A stretch of DNA of 7,196 nucleotides from Planctomycetota bacterium (GTDB lineage: Bacteria; Planctomycetota; Planctomycetia; Planctomycetales; Planctomycetaceae), in NCBI GenBank assembly GCA_029977045.1, contig JAPOLP010000271.1:1-7196 (forward strand). Reading direction: 5' to 3'. Every line of letters begins with the position of its first letter. Position 1 is the stretch's first letter. A model generated the notes under the pieces. The model saw only the letters and a program-made list of their open reading frames with translations, was not told the DNA's origin and ran no database searches. A program made the translations under genes and the position numbers. This document shows positions 1 to 5,824 of the stretch, piece by piece.

Positions 1-9
1 ATGGCGGCC

Positions 10-33
10 TTTCGCCTTCAATGTGCGGCGAAA
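10..33. repeat. Inverted repeat downstream of hisD
   Basis: Seen in the sequence: TTTCGCC (10-16) and GGCGAAA (27-33) are perfect 7-bp complementary arms around a 10-nt loop. The repeat lies about 60 bp past the hisD stop on the minus strand. It has no T-run after it in either direction. It may be part of the hisD 3' end or of the next gene's control region, which lies outside the window. Confidence 0.3.
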
Positions 34-69
34 TGGCGCACCGGGTTGGCTGTCTTGCGCTTGCCACTT

Positions 70-89
70 CTCGCCGCAGGACTGGCGAG
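70..89 (-). terminator. Weak hairpin directly after the hisD stop
   Basis: Complementary arms CTCGCC (70-75) and GGCGAG (84-89), with an 8-nt loop, begin one base past the hisD TAA on the minus strand. There is no U-tract. It could be a factor-dependent terminator or 3'-end stabiliser, or chance in GC-rich DNA. Confidence 0.25.
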
Positions 90-90
90 C

Positions 91-1458
91 TTACGGCAGC
101 CGAATGTCGACGCTCGAACTATGAGCGGTAAGGCCCTCCTTGCCTGCCATCAGACGGACATCTGCCGCTGCCTGGGACAATGACGCCTCGTTGTACCAGA
201 TGACCGAAGATCGCTTGAGGAAGTCGTTCGAGCAGAGTCCGTTGGCGAATCTTGCCGTGCCGCCGGTCGGCAGAACGTGTGACGGGCCAGCGACATAATC
301 GCCCAGCGCGACTGGCGTATGATGGCCGAGAAAGATCGCGCCGGCGTTCTGAATCATGCCGAGCAGACGCTGGGGATCATCGGCGGAAATGTGCAGATGC
401 TCGGGGGCCATCAGGTCCGTCAGCTCGACGGCTTCGGATTCGGACCGCGCGAGAATCAGAGCGCCGTATTCGTTGAGTGCTTCTCGGGCCAGGTCGCCGC
501 GAGGCAGCAGTGTGAGTTGCCGTTCGAGTTCGCTCTGCACAGCAGCGATCAGCGGTTCGTGCCAGGTGATTAGAACGCCGGACCCGGGACTGTGCTCGGC
601 CTGCGAGATCAGATCGGCGGCGATGAACTCCGGACGAGCGGACTCATCGGCAAGCACGATGACTTCACTGGGGCCGGCGATACTGTCGATATCGACTTCT
701 CCGAAGACGTGCCTCTTGGCCAGAGCGACGAACAGGTTGCCGGGCCCGACGATCTTGTCGACTCGCCGAATCCCCGAAACTCCGTACGCGAGCGCCGCGA
801 CGGCCTGCGCTCCGCCGAGCCGGTAAACCTCACGAACGCCGAGCTCGTGACAGGCCGCCAGCAAATCGTTGTTGTAGCCACCGAACGGGGACGGCGGAGC
901 AACGACGGCGATCTCTTTGACGCCGGCTGTTTGAGCTGGCACGGCGGTCATCAGAAGTGTTGACGGATACGCTGCCGCACCGCCAGGCACGCAGATGCCG
1001 ATTCGTTCCAGAGGCAGGTACCGCTGCCGCAGCTCGACACGCGAATCGCCGGTTTCGCGAACGACGGACACGTCCGTGCTGAGGATTGCTTCCTGGAACT
1101 CGCGAACGTTATCCCGGATGCGACGGACGGTTGCGAGATACTCGGGGTCGGCAGCAGCGTGAGCGGCTTCAAACTCCGCCTCGGTCACGCGCATCGACGT
1201 TTCGTCGAGTTCCTTGCGGTCGAGCTTCGCCGTGTATTCGAGGACGGCTTCGAGTCCTCGCTGCTGGACGTCGCCGCAGATTCGCTCGACCACCTGCTGC
1301 GGCGAGAGTGGCTCGCCGAACAGCTCGATCGTCCGCTGCCGCCCGGCTTCCGAAACGATGTCGCCGCGCGGCGAGAGCTTCTCGCGGAGCTTGTCCAGCG
1401 GCACGCGAGCGTCGGCCTGGCGGCAGTCAATGACCTGAATCGACAGCGAATCTGACAT
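91..1458 (-). CDS. hisD: Histidinol dehydrogenase (HisD)
   Basis: Catalyses the last two steps of histidine synthesis, NAD-dependent oxidation of L-histidinol to L-histidine via histidinal, in the cytoplasm as a zinc-dependent homodimer. The protein is 455 aa, slightly longer than the roughly 430 aa usual for the family. Visible family blocks: ICVPGG (155-160), RLGGAQAVAALAYG (213-226), KIVGPGN (235-241), SIAGPSEV (259-266), QAEHSP (286-291), APEHLH (351-356) and LGDYVAGPSHVLPTGG (385-400). By family alignment the zinc ligands should be Q286, H289, D387 and H446, and the catalytic pair E353/H354; all are present, so the enzyme looks intact. The frame stays open upstream to 1740, but that extension runs into the permease gene and has no HisD similarity, so the ATG at 1458 is chosen. 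No strong Shine-Dalgarno precedes it. No other his gene is visible nearby. It lies 101 bp behind the permease, so it is either read through from the ABC operon or has its own promoter. Confidence 0.97.
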   Translation of the reverse strand: MSDSLSIQVIDCRQADARVPLDKLREKLSPRGDIVSEAGRQRTIELFGEPLSPQQVVERICGDVQQRGLEAVLEYTAKLDRKELDETSMRVTEAEFEAAHAAADPEYLATVRRIRDNVREFQEAILSTDVSVVRETGDSRVELRQRYLPLERIGICVPGGAAAYPSTLLMTAVPAQTAGVKEIAVVAPPSPFGGYNNDLLAACHELGVREVYRLGGAQAVAALAYGVSGIRRVDKIVGPGNLFVALAKRHVFGEVDIDSIAGPSEVIVLADESARPEFIAADLISQAEHSPGSGVLITWHEPLIAAVQSELERQLTLLPRGDLAREALNEYGALILARSESEAVELTDLMAPEHLHISADDPQRLLGMIQNAGAIFLGHHTPVALGDYVAGPSHVLPTGGTARFANGLCSNDFLKRSSVIWYNEASLSQAAADVRLMAGKEGLTAHSSSVDIRLP

Positions 1459-1505
1459 CAGTTTTCGTCCCGGAATCTTAGCGGAAGCTGTTGGATTCGC
1501 GGGAT

Positions 1506-1536
1506 GATAAAGGACCGCTCGCAGTTTCCCAGACAA
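1506..1536 (-). promoter_or_regulatory. Possible weak sigma-70-type promoter for hisD
   Basis: On the minus strand, TTGTCT (1531-1536) is followed after 19 bp by TTTATC (1506-1511), roughly -35 and -10 like, ending 47 bp before the hisD start codon. The spacer is 2 bp long of ideal and the match is modest. It is listed because the 101-bp permease-hisD gap needs either a promoter or read-through, and this is the best candidate seen there. Confidence 0.2.
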
Positions 1537-1559
1537 GGGCGATTTGAGGCCCAGGCGGT

Positions 1560-3101
1560 TCAGGTCGATGCCAGGTTGCGGAGTTTCTCGCCGATCAGCT
1601 TCTGGCTGACTCCACAGATCACGACCGCCGCCGTGATCGGAATCGCGTACTGCCAGAGCGTCGGTCGCATCCCGCAGGCGGCGACGAAGATGACATTCGG
1701 CACGACGACCAGCGCGATGCCAAACGGCAGGGCTCCCCATTTCACGCCCAGCGAAAGCAGCACGATCAGATGCAGGCCCAGAATGTACTGCGAAAGCAGG
1801 TACAGCCCTTGAGCTTCGAGAAACGTTTTTCGCAGAGTGTCCTGCAGAAATCCCGGTGAGATGATCGCTCCAAAGAGGAAAACCAACGCAGCAGGAATGA
1901 ACGTCGGCAGGATGCCCAGCAGCTTGTTGCGGACCAGCCAGCCGATTGAATGTGGTAGCAGGACGAGATCTGCCCAGGTCTGCCAGCGCAGTTCCTCGCG
2001 GAAAATCCTCGACAGATAAATCGGGATTTCGACGAGCAAAGCTGTCAGCATCGAAAGAATCAGTGTCCCGCCGATGCTGTCCATCAGGTCGCTTCGCAGT
2101 TCGCGGGCGATCAGCACAGCCATCGATCCCATCAGAATGATGTATGAGACAAACTTGATCGACGCGGCAATCGTGCCGCCCGTCAGGAAGTTGAAATCCT
2201 TCCAGGCGAGTGCGTTGTTCCAGACTCGGTTTCCGCCAGCAGTCACCCGTTTCGAAAAGAGCGCCATCAGACCGCGAGCCGGCGCGACGCGTATCTCGTT
2301 CCGCGTGCAGGCATCGAAGATCGCCCAGGCCAGTCCGAAGAACAGCGTGCCAGTGATCAGGCCCACAAGCGGCTGATAGCCTAAAAGCGGACCGTTGAAA
2401 TTCGTTGACAGGATTCCGCGCTCAGAGAACAGCGAAATCCAGGGCGTCGATCCTTCAATGTAGGACAGCTTCGCATCGATGCTGCCCATCGTCTCGGCCA
2501 GGATCCACTTCTTGCGGAGCATTCCATCGGCGGCTTTGTGAGCCAGTACCGGTCCGACATACAGACCAGCGAGGATGCCCGTCATGATCGAGACCGCGAC
2601 GTTTGACCGCTCACAGATTGTGGAGATGAACGAGCCAAGTCCGGCGAGCATCACGGCGAACGTCAGCAGCGCGACATAGGCCGCCATGATCTGATGCGTG
2701 TTCACTCCGCCCAGCGTGATTGCCAGAAACGTAAACGGAAGCTGCACGGACAGCAGCAGCACAGCACTGATCAATCGCGGGCTGACCTTGCCCAGCAGTA
2801 CGCCCAGCGGCCCGATCCCGGCCATCCGCAGCAGGCCGAGCGTCATCTCTTCTTTTTCTTCCGTGATGGCCGTCGAGAAGAAACTGAGCCCTGCCAGATT
2901 CAGCAGGAAGAAATTCAGCCAGCAGATGTTTCGGAAGACGTCGCGACCCGGCGAACTGTAGTTATTGATGCCGATCTGGACCTGGGCCAGCAGCAGCAGA
3001 ATGAGGCCCGCAAACGCAAGTCGCACGAAATGCGTGCGTTTGAGCCGCGTATCGACGCGCAGCGAGCGTTCAACGAGAGCAAACGTCTGACGACCGAGCA
3101 T
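1560..3101 (-). CDS. ABC-2 type transporter permease, 12 predicted TM segments
   Basis: Integral inner-membrane subunit of an ABC exporter; the substrate cannot be read from sequence. The protein is 513 aa. Hydrophobic stretches fall at about 25-45, 58-79, 108-130, 138-160, 168-190, 243-264, 312-331, 344-364, 395-416, 433-452, 456-478 and 482-503, giving about 12 helices, as if two six-helix halves were joined. After the second helix lies TEEKEEMTLGLLRMAG (80-95), the E(K/R)E-x-TL-x-LL signature of ABC-2 and gliding-motility-type permeases that faces the ATPase. A soluble loop at about 190-240 and another at 265-310 separate the halves. The start ATG overlaps the ATPase stop by one base (TGATG on the minus strand), which implies translational coupling and fixes the start. 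A full-length 12-TM protein could act alone with an ATPase dimer. The family is clear; the transported molecule is unknown. Confidence 0.9.
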   Translation of the reverse strand: MLGRQTFALVERSLRVDTRLKRTHFVRLAFAGLILLLLAQVQIGINNYSSPGRDVFRNICWLNFFLLNLAGLSFFSTAITEEKEEMTLGLLRMAGIGPLGVLLGKVSPRLISAVLLLSVQLPFTFLAITLGGVNTHQIMAAYVALLTFAVMLAGLGSFISTICERSNVAVSIMTGILAGLYVGPVLAHKAADGMLRKKWILAETMGSIDAKLSYIEGSTPWISLFSERGILSTNFNGPLLGYQPLVGLITGTLFFGLAWAIFDACTRNEIRVAPARGLMALFSKRVTAGGNRVWNNALAWKDFNFLTGGTIAASIKFVSYIILMGSMAVLIARELRSDLMDSIGGTLILSMLTALLVEIPIYLSRIFREELRWQTWADLVLLPHSIGWLVRNKLLGILPTFIPAALVFLFGAIISPGFLQDTLRKTFLEAQGLYLLSQYILGLHLIVLLSLGVKWGALPFGIALVVVPNVIFVAACGMRPTLWQYAIPITAAVVICGVSQKLIGEKLRNLAST

Positions 3102-4090
3102 CAGCGAACTCCCTTTTCCGTCAGGTCCATGAACGCCTGATTGAGGTGCCGCTGTGCCGGGCCGAACTTCGCGATCGTAATGCCGAGGTCCATCGTGGCT
3201 CGCAGCAGTCCGTTGGAATCGAGCATGGCCGGGTCGATCGCGATCCGCACGTCCTGCGAACCTTCGACTGGTTCAAGGCCCACGACGCCGGGCAGCGCAC
3301 CGAGCTGATCAAACTGGCCATTGAGCGGCTCGCTCGGCGTAATCCTGTAAGTCGGAAAGTCGGCTTCGTGATCGAGCAGTCCGTCCATCGTTCCGCAGTA
3401 CTTAACGTGCCCGCGGTCGATGATCGTCACACTGTCACACAGCTCGGCGAGTTCCGTGAGAATGTGAGAACTGATGACGATCGTCTTCCCCATGCTTCGG
3501 AGTGCTCGCAGGATTTCCATCAGCTCGATGCGGGCACGCGGGTCCAGTCCCGAAGCCGGTTCGTCAAGCAGCAGCAGATCTGGGTCGTTGACGAGCACTC
3601 GCGCCAGCCCGACACGCTGCTGCATCCCGCGAGAAAGCCCGTTGATCAGGTCGCCGCGTCGGGCTCCCATATCAGTCAGTTCGAGCGTGTCCTCAATGAC
3701 GCGCGTCCGCTGATCGAGCGACAGGCCATACGCCGCCGCGAAGAAGTCCAGATACTCGTACACGGTCATCTGCCGGTACATCGAGAAGTGGTCCGGCATG
3801 AACCCCAGCCGGCGCCGAACTTCGTTCAGCTCTTTTCGCACGTCGAGACCGAAGACCTTCAGGGTTCCAGTCTGCGGCTTGAGGAGCGTACAGATCAGCT
3901 TCAGCACGGTTGTCTTGCCAGCACCGTTCGGCCCGACAAATCCGTGCAGCGACTGCAGCGGGACCTGAAACGTCACGTCGACAAGGGCCTTAAAGCCGCG
4001 AAAGGAATGCGCGACACCGCTCAGCTCGATTGCCGGTTGACCGGCGGTCGGCGGCGACGATGGTGCGTCGGCCATTTCCCGATCGTTCAT
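3101..4090 (-). CDS. ABC transporter ATP-binding protein (ABC-2 exporter, CcmA/DrrA/NatA-like)
   Basis: Cytoplasmic ATPase subunit that powers the permease encoded just after it. With the ATG at 4090 it is 329 aa: an ABC domain at about 21-240 and an accessory C-terminal domain ending HLNQAFMDLTEKGVR, typical of drug, lipid or gliding exporters of the DrrA type. Visible motifs: Walker A GPNGAGKTT (53-61), signature LSRGMQQR (152-159), Walker B LLLLDEP (172-178), D-loop SGLD (180-183) and H-loop H209 in ISSHI. At the Q-loop (LGFMPDHFSMY, 95-105) the usual Gln is replaced by D100. The frame is open to 4261, but the extra N-terminus is Cys/Arg/Ser-rich and unlike the family. ATG 4090 or the in-frame ATG 4075 (MADAP, 324 aa) are the realistic starts, and neither has a clear Shine-Dalgarno. 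The stop overlaps the permease start. Confidence 0.94.
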   Translation of the reverse strand: MNDREMADAPSSPPTAGQPAIELSGVAHSFRGFKALVDVTFQVPLQSLHGFVGPNGAGKTTVLKLICTLLKPQTGTLKVFGLDVRKELNEVRRRLGFMPDHFSMYRQMTVYEYLDFFAAAYGLSLDQRTRVIEDTLELTDMGARRGDLINGLSRGMQQRVGLARVLVNDPDLLLLDEPASGLDPRARIELMEILRALRSMGKTIVISSHILTELAELCDSVTIIDRGHVKYCGTMDGLLDHEADFPTYRITPSEPLNGQFDQLGALPGVVGLEPVEGSQDVRIAIDPAMLDSNGLLRATMDLGITIAKFGPAQRHLNQAFMDLTEKGVR

Positions 4091-4147
4091 GGAATGGTCT
4101 ATCCAGAAGTGAGATGTGTCGGCACGGAAATGTGAAGTTGAACTGGC

Positions 4148-4187
4148 ACGCGACTGGACGCACGGAACAGCGTCCGAAACGTCGCGT
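4148..4187 (-). promoter_or_regulatory. Long imperfect hairpin upstream of the ABC operon
   Basis: Outer arms ACGCGAC (4148-4154) and GTCGCGT (4181-4187) and inner arms GGACGC (4156-4161) and GCGTCC (4170-4175) pair perfectly, giving 13 bp with a 1/5-nt internal loop and an 8-nt apical loop. It lies 58-97 bp before the ATPase start, so it is either a leader-RNA structure or an operator. No T-run follows on the minus strand, so it is not an obvious terminator. Confidence 0.4.
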
Positions 4188-4399
4188 CTGTTGAAAGGTG
4201 ATTCCGCAGGCCAGCGGCAAAAGCATCGCAAATCAATCGGCTGCCCGCCATCGACCGGCACGGCAGCAGATGCTTACGTCAGTGGGTTCCAGATTCGGGA
4301 AGTACTGCCGGAAAAAGCAATTGGCGATTGACCGTTGCCTCGCCTGGTTTGAACGATTTCACGAAGCGACATCAACGCCTTGCGAACCGCTCGCGCGCG

Positions 4400-4434
4400 A
4401 AAACTCCCACCGAAGATCAGGTCTCCGGCGGGAG
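4400..4434 (-). terminator. Rho-independent terminator for the HPF gene
   Basis: Read on the minus strand, CTCCCGCCG (4434-4426) pairs with CGGTGGGAG (4412-4404) over 9 bp with one G-U. After a mismatch, 3 more bp (4414-4416 with 4422-4424) close a 5-nt loop. TTTT (4403-4400) follows directly. It lies 55-90 nt past the HPF stop. It separates the cytochrome/HPF transcript from the ABC operon. The rest of the 398-bp gap 4091-4488 shows no credible gene. Confidence 0.65.
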
Positions 4435-4460
4435 CATCGTTTCGTTCTGGCTGCCGAGTT

Positions 4461-4488
4461 CGATCAGGCTCGGCCAGCAGGCCGATCG
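4461..4488 (-). repeat. Hairpin immediately after the HPF stop codon
   Basis: CGGCC (4471-4475) pairs with GGCCG (4480-4484) around AGCA. An outer CGAT (4461-4464) / ATCG (4485-4488) pair forms with a 6-nt bulge. It starts at the base after the stop codon and has no T-run. It may stabilise the 3' end or slow ribosomes ahead of the stronger terminator at 4400-4434. Confidence 0.35.
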
Positions 4489-4827
4489 TCAGACGGTTTC
4501 GGCTGCTGTGTCTGTCTGGTGATCCAGCGTCTGACGTTTTTCGACGCGTTTCGTGATCCCGCGAGACAGCCGACCGAGAGCTCCGCTGATTGCCGCATGT
4601 TCGTCGGCGTTGCGTTCGTCAGCCGCGACCGTGCCCAGCGAGCCAAGGTTTGCCGAGACATGACAGTGAGTGACCGCCGCGCTGTTGTGGCCTTCGTTGC
4701 TCAGCGACAGTTCCACCTGATGGATCGTCGAATCAAATCGGCCCAACTGTTCTTCGACCAGCTCGGTCACATATTCGGTCCGGGAATGGTGATCTGACTT
4801 AACGTTGTCGTGGACCAGGACTTTCAT
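4489..4827 (-). CDS. HPF/RaiA-family ribosome-associated protein (divergent, short form)
   Basis: Probable ribosome hibernation or stabilising factor that binds the 30S subunit near the decoding site when translation slows. The protein is 112 aa, about the length of short HPF/YfiA proteins, with no C-terminal dimerisation domain of the long-form type. The family pattern is recognisable rather than strong: an N-terminal strand (MKVLVHDNV), a helix (about 14-30, EYVTELVEEQLGRF), paired strands (34-43 IHQVELSLSN and 52-61 VTHCHVSANL), then a second helix from about 74 (ADEHAAISGALGRLSRGITKRVEKR), the usual beta-alpha-beta-beta-beta-alpha order. The Arg/Lys in the last helix fit rRNA contact. The ATG at 4827 has a good Shine-Dalgarno 5 nt upstream. 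It lies 76 bp behind the cytochrome gene with no terminator between them, so co-transcription is likely. The family call is by fold pattern and conserved positions and should be confirmed with a profile search. Confidence 0.78.
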   Translation of the reverse strand: MKVLVHDNVKSDHHSRTEYVTELVEEQLGRFDSTIHQVELSLSNEGHNSAAVTHCHVSANLGSLGTVAADERNADEHAAISGALGRLSRGITKRVEKRQTLDHQTDTAAETV

Positions 4828-4832
4828 GGCAT

Positions 4833-4840
4833 CTTCCTTT
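4833..4840 (-). promoter_or_regulatory. Ribosome binding site of the HPF gene
   Basis: AAAGGAAG on the minus strand, with 5 nt to the ATG at 4827. It supports that start codon. Its strength contrasts with the poor or absent sites before hisD and the ATPase. Confidence 0.65.
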
Positions 4841-4862
4841 CGATGTCCGTCATAGATGCAGT

Positions 4863-4882
4863 GCTCAACGGGTCGTTGAAGC
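4863..4882 (-). repeat. Hairpin in the cytochrome-HPF gap
   Basis: GCTCAACG (4863-4870) pairs with CGTTGAAGC (4874-4882) over 8 bp with one bulged A around a GGT loop. It lies about 20 nt past the cytochrome stop on the minus strand. No T-run follows, so it looks more like an RNA processing or stability element inside a two-gene transcript than a terminator. Confidence 0.4.
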
Positions 4883-4903
4883 TTGATTGAGAAAGGCTCA
4901 CGC

Positions 4904-5419
4904 TTATTTGCCGCTTTCAGAAGCTGTGGCGACAGGCAGTCCCAGCGGAGCCTTCGAGTCAGCGATCAGAACAGTGCGCACCCAGCGGTGGCAGTCGATG
5001 CAGCTGAGCGTCGTGTCGAACCAGGCCAGCGCGACGCGGTCGATCGACTCTGCCTTCTCGGCGGTTTCGATCAGCTTGTCGACGTTGCGCTGAAAATCCT
5101 CGCTGTGGCTGCGGTACATCATGTCGGTCGAGACGCGCCACTTGGCCGCATCGCTCATCTCGCGAAACTTGCTACCGCCCTTTTCGATCAGCTTGTAATC
5201 TTCTGTCAGCAGACCTTCGAGGACCTGGTTCGAGGCGGCGAGCTTCTCCCGCATGAATTCTTTATGCGGTGACGCCTTCTTCGGTGCTGCCTGAGCGGCC
5301 TGGGCGTTCTGAGCAGATGCTTGAGCATCATCGTGCTGAACGGCAGCCGGCATCCAGAAGACGGCTGCAGCCAGACCTGCGGTCACGACGGCGACGACGA
5401 TCATTCTGGTTCGACTCAT
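4904..5419 (-). CDS. Exported monohaem cytochrome c, class II (c'/c556-like)
   Basis: Periplasmic c-type cytochrome that probably shuttles or senses electrons; the partner is unknown. The protein is 171 aa. The N-terminus is a Sec signal: R3/R5, a hydrophobic core at 7-22 and small residues at 24-36, then a low-complexity Ala/Gln/Ser linker to about 48. The mature part is predicted four-helix: about 52-70 (HKEFMREKLAASNQVLEGLL), 72-92, 104-122 and 126-148. The single haem site C140-x-x-C143-H144 lies in the last helix, as in class II cytochromes, where the haem motif is C-terminal. M56 in helix 1 is where c556 proteins carry the sixth ligand, so a low-spin haem is possible (inference). The ATG at 5419 has AGGAG 6 nt upstream. 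The HPF gene follows 76 bp on, the stress-protein gene is divergent, and a sigma-54-like element lies upstream. CxxCH and signal are certain; the subfamily is less so. Confidence 0.85.
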   Translation of the reverse strand: MSRTRMIVVAVVTAGLAAAVFWMPAAVQHDDAQASAQNAQAAQAAPKKASPHKEFMREKLAASNQVLEGLLTEDYKLIEKGGSKFREMSDAAKWRVSTDMMYRSHSEDFQRNVDKLIETAEKAESIDRVALAWFDTTLSCIDCHRWVRTVLIADSKAPLGLPVATASESGK

Positions 5420-5425
5420 GGCTGA

Positions 5426-5430
5426 CTCCT
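5426..5430 (-). promoter_or_regulatory. Ribosome binding site of the cytochrome gene
   Basis: AGGAG on the minus strand, 6 nt before the ATG at 5419. It fixes this start, which also places the signal peptide at the very N-terminus. Confidence 0.7.
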
Positions 5431-5473
5431 GCTGGTTTGAGGGAAATCTGAATCCAACGTGGCAAACTGGAAA

Positions 5474-5490
5474 AGCAAATGAAGTGCCGG
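5474..5490 (-). promoter_or_regulatory. Candidate sigma-54 (RpoN) promoter of the cytochrome-HPF transcript
   Basis: Minus-strand CGGCACTTCATTTGC, followed by TTTT, matches the sigma-54 consensus TGGCACG-N4-TTGC with two mismatches. The essential GG (5488-5487) and GC (5476-5475) are kept and are 12 bp apart start to start, as required. The predicted transcript start is near 5463, giving a leader of about 44 nt before the ATG at 5419. The upstream GG falls inside the palindrome at 5485-5505. Confidence 0.4.
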
Positions 5491-5505
5491 AATGTCACTC
5501 CGGCA
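5485..5505. promoter_or_regulatory. Perfect palindrome overlapping the cytochrome promoter candidate
   Basis: TGCCGGA (5485-5491) and TCCGGCA (5499-5505) are perfect 7-bp arms around a 7-bp centre. The left arm covers the -24 element of the candidate minus-strand promoter. It could therefore be a repressor operator, or a mobile intergenic palindrome if copies occur elsewhere. The next 16 bp also contain a looser dyad (GAGG...CCTC, around 5510-5526). Confidence 0.5.
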
Positions 5506-5562
5506 GAGCGAGGGTCCGAGCCTCAGTCTTATCAGCGATGAATGATCTCTGGCAGCCGGCGC

Positions 5563-5671
5563 GATCGTGCCCTGGTTGGTCGTTCCATAAAATCCGTCAA
5601 GCAATAACTACGACTGAAAGTGTGCGGGCCTGGCTCAGATGCTAGTGAAAGCGCGCTTCCGGGGCACGATC
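5563..5671. repeat. Spaced 10-bp inverted repeat in the divergent region
   Basis: GATCGTGCCC (5563-5572) and GGGCACGATC (5662-5671) are exact reverse complements 89 bp apart. A 10-bp palindrome AAGCGCGCTT (5649-5658) sits just inside the right copy. These may be paired protein-binding sites for the two divergent genes. Each copy resembles the GGCACG half of a sigma-54 site but lacks the GC at the right distance, so neither is called a promoter. Confidence 0.4.
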
Positions 5672-5719
5672 AACATTGGCGGCGGGCGAGAGCGCACGCC
5701 TGGCGACGATTGTTCGGCG

Positions 5720-5754
5720 GGACGTCGTCCGCATTCTGTGCTCCAGCGTGCGGA
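5720..5754 (+). promoter_or_regulatory. Candidate upstream activator site for the stress-protein promoter
   Basis: TCCGCA (5728-5733) and TGCGGA (5749-5754) form a dyad with a 15-bp centre, its midpoint about 95 bp before the predicted sigma-54 start at 5836. That is within the usual range for enhancer-binding-protein sites. An 11-bp palindrome GGACGTCGTCC (5720-5730) overlaps its left arm. Position and symmetry support the call; the binding protein is unknown. Confidence 0.35.
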
Positions 5755-5809
5755 AACGACCGTCTGTCAGTGATCGATCGGCTTAATCTTAGTTGCTTCT
5801 CGACCATTG

Positions 5810-5824
5810 TGGCACGAGCGTTGC
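5810..5824 (+). promoter_or_regulatory. Sigma-54 (RpoN) promoter of the universal stress protein gene
   Basis: TGGCACGAGCGTTGC matches the sigma-54 core TGGCACG-N4-TTGC at every specified base, including R after the first block. GG (5811-5812) and GC (5823-5824) have the obligatory spacing. The predicted transcript start is near 5836, giving a 56-nt leader with a strong Shine-Dalgarno. The flanking Y and W positions do not match. Requirement for RpoN plus an enhancer-binding ATPase is family knowledge; use of this site is inferred. Confidence 0.6.

Noticed and set aside
1..183. A 60-codon plus-strand frame starting at base 1
   Set aside because: It overlaps the conserved C-terminus of hisD (including the predicted zinc ligand H446) on the other strand and shows no family motif.
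1459..1740. N-terminal extension of HisD up to an ATG at 1740
   Set aside because: The extra 94 residues are Arg-rich, unlike HisD, and overlap the end of the permease gene. The family N-terminus fits the ATG at 1458.
3146..4135. A 329-codon open frame on the plus strand opposite the ABC ATPase
   Set aside because: It mirrors the ATPase gene codon for codon, has no recognisable motif, and the minus strand carries all the ABC motifs. It is a by-product of GC-rich codon use.
4144..4158. TGGCACG on the plus strand near 4144, a sigma-54-like -24 box
   Set aside because: No GC occurs at the required distance (the slot reads TGGA), and it points away from the ABC operon.
4116..4522. Two short plus-strand frames in the gap before the ABC operon
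   Set aside because: There is no ribosome site and no motif, and they cross hairpins and the terminator of the HPF gene. The gap is treated as non-coding.
5416..5645. Short open frames on both strands in the divergent region
   Set aside because: They overlap each other, the promoter candidate and the palindrome, and show no Shine-Dalgarno or recognisable protein pattern.
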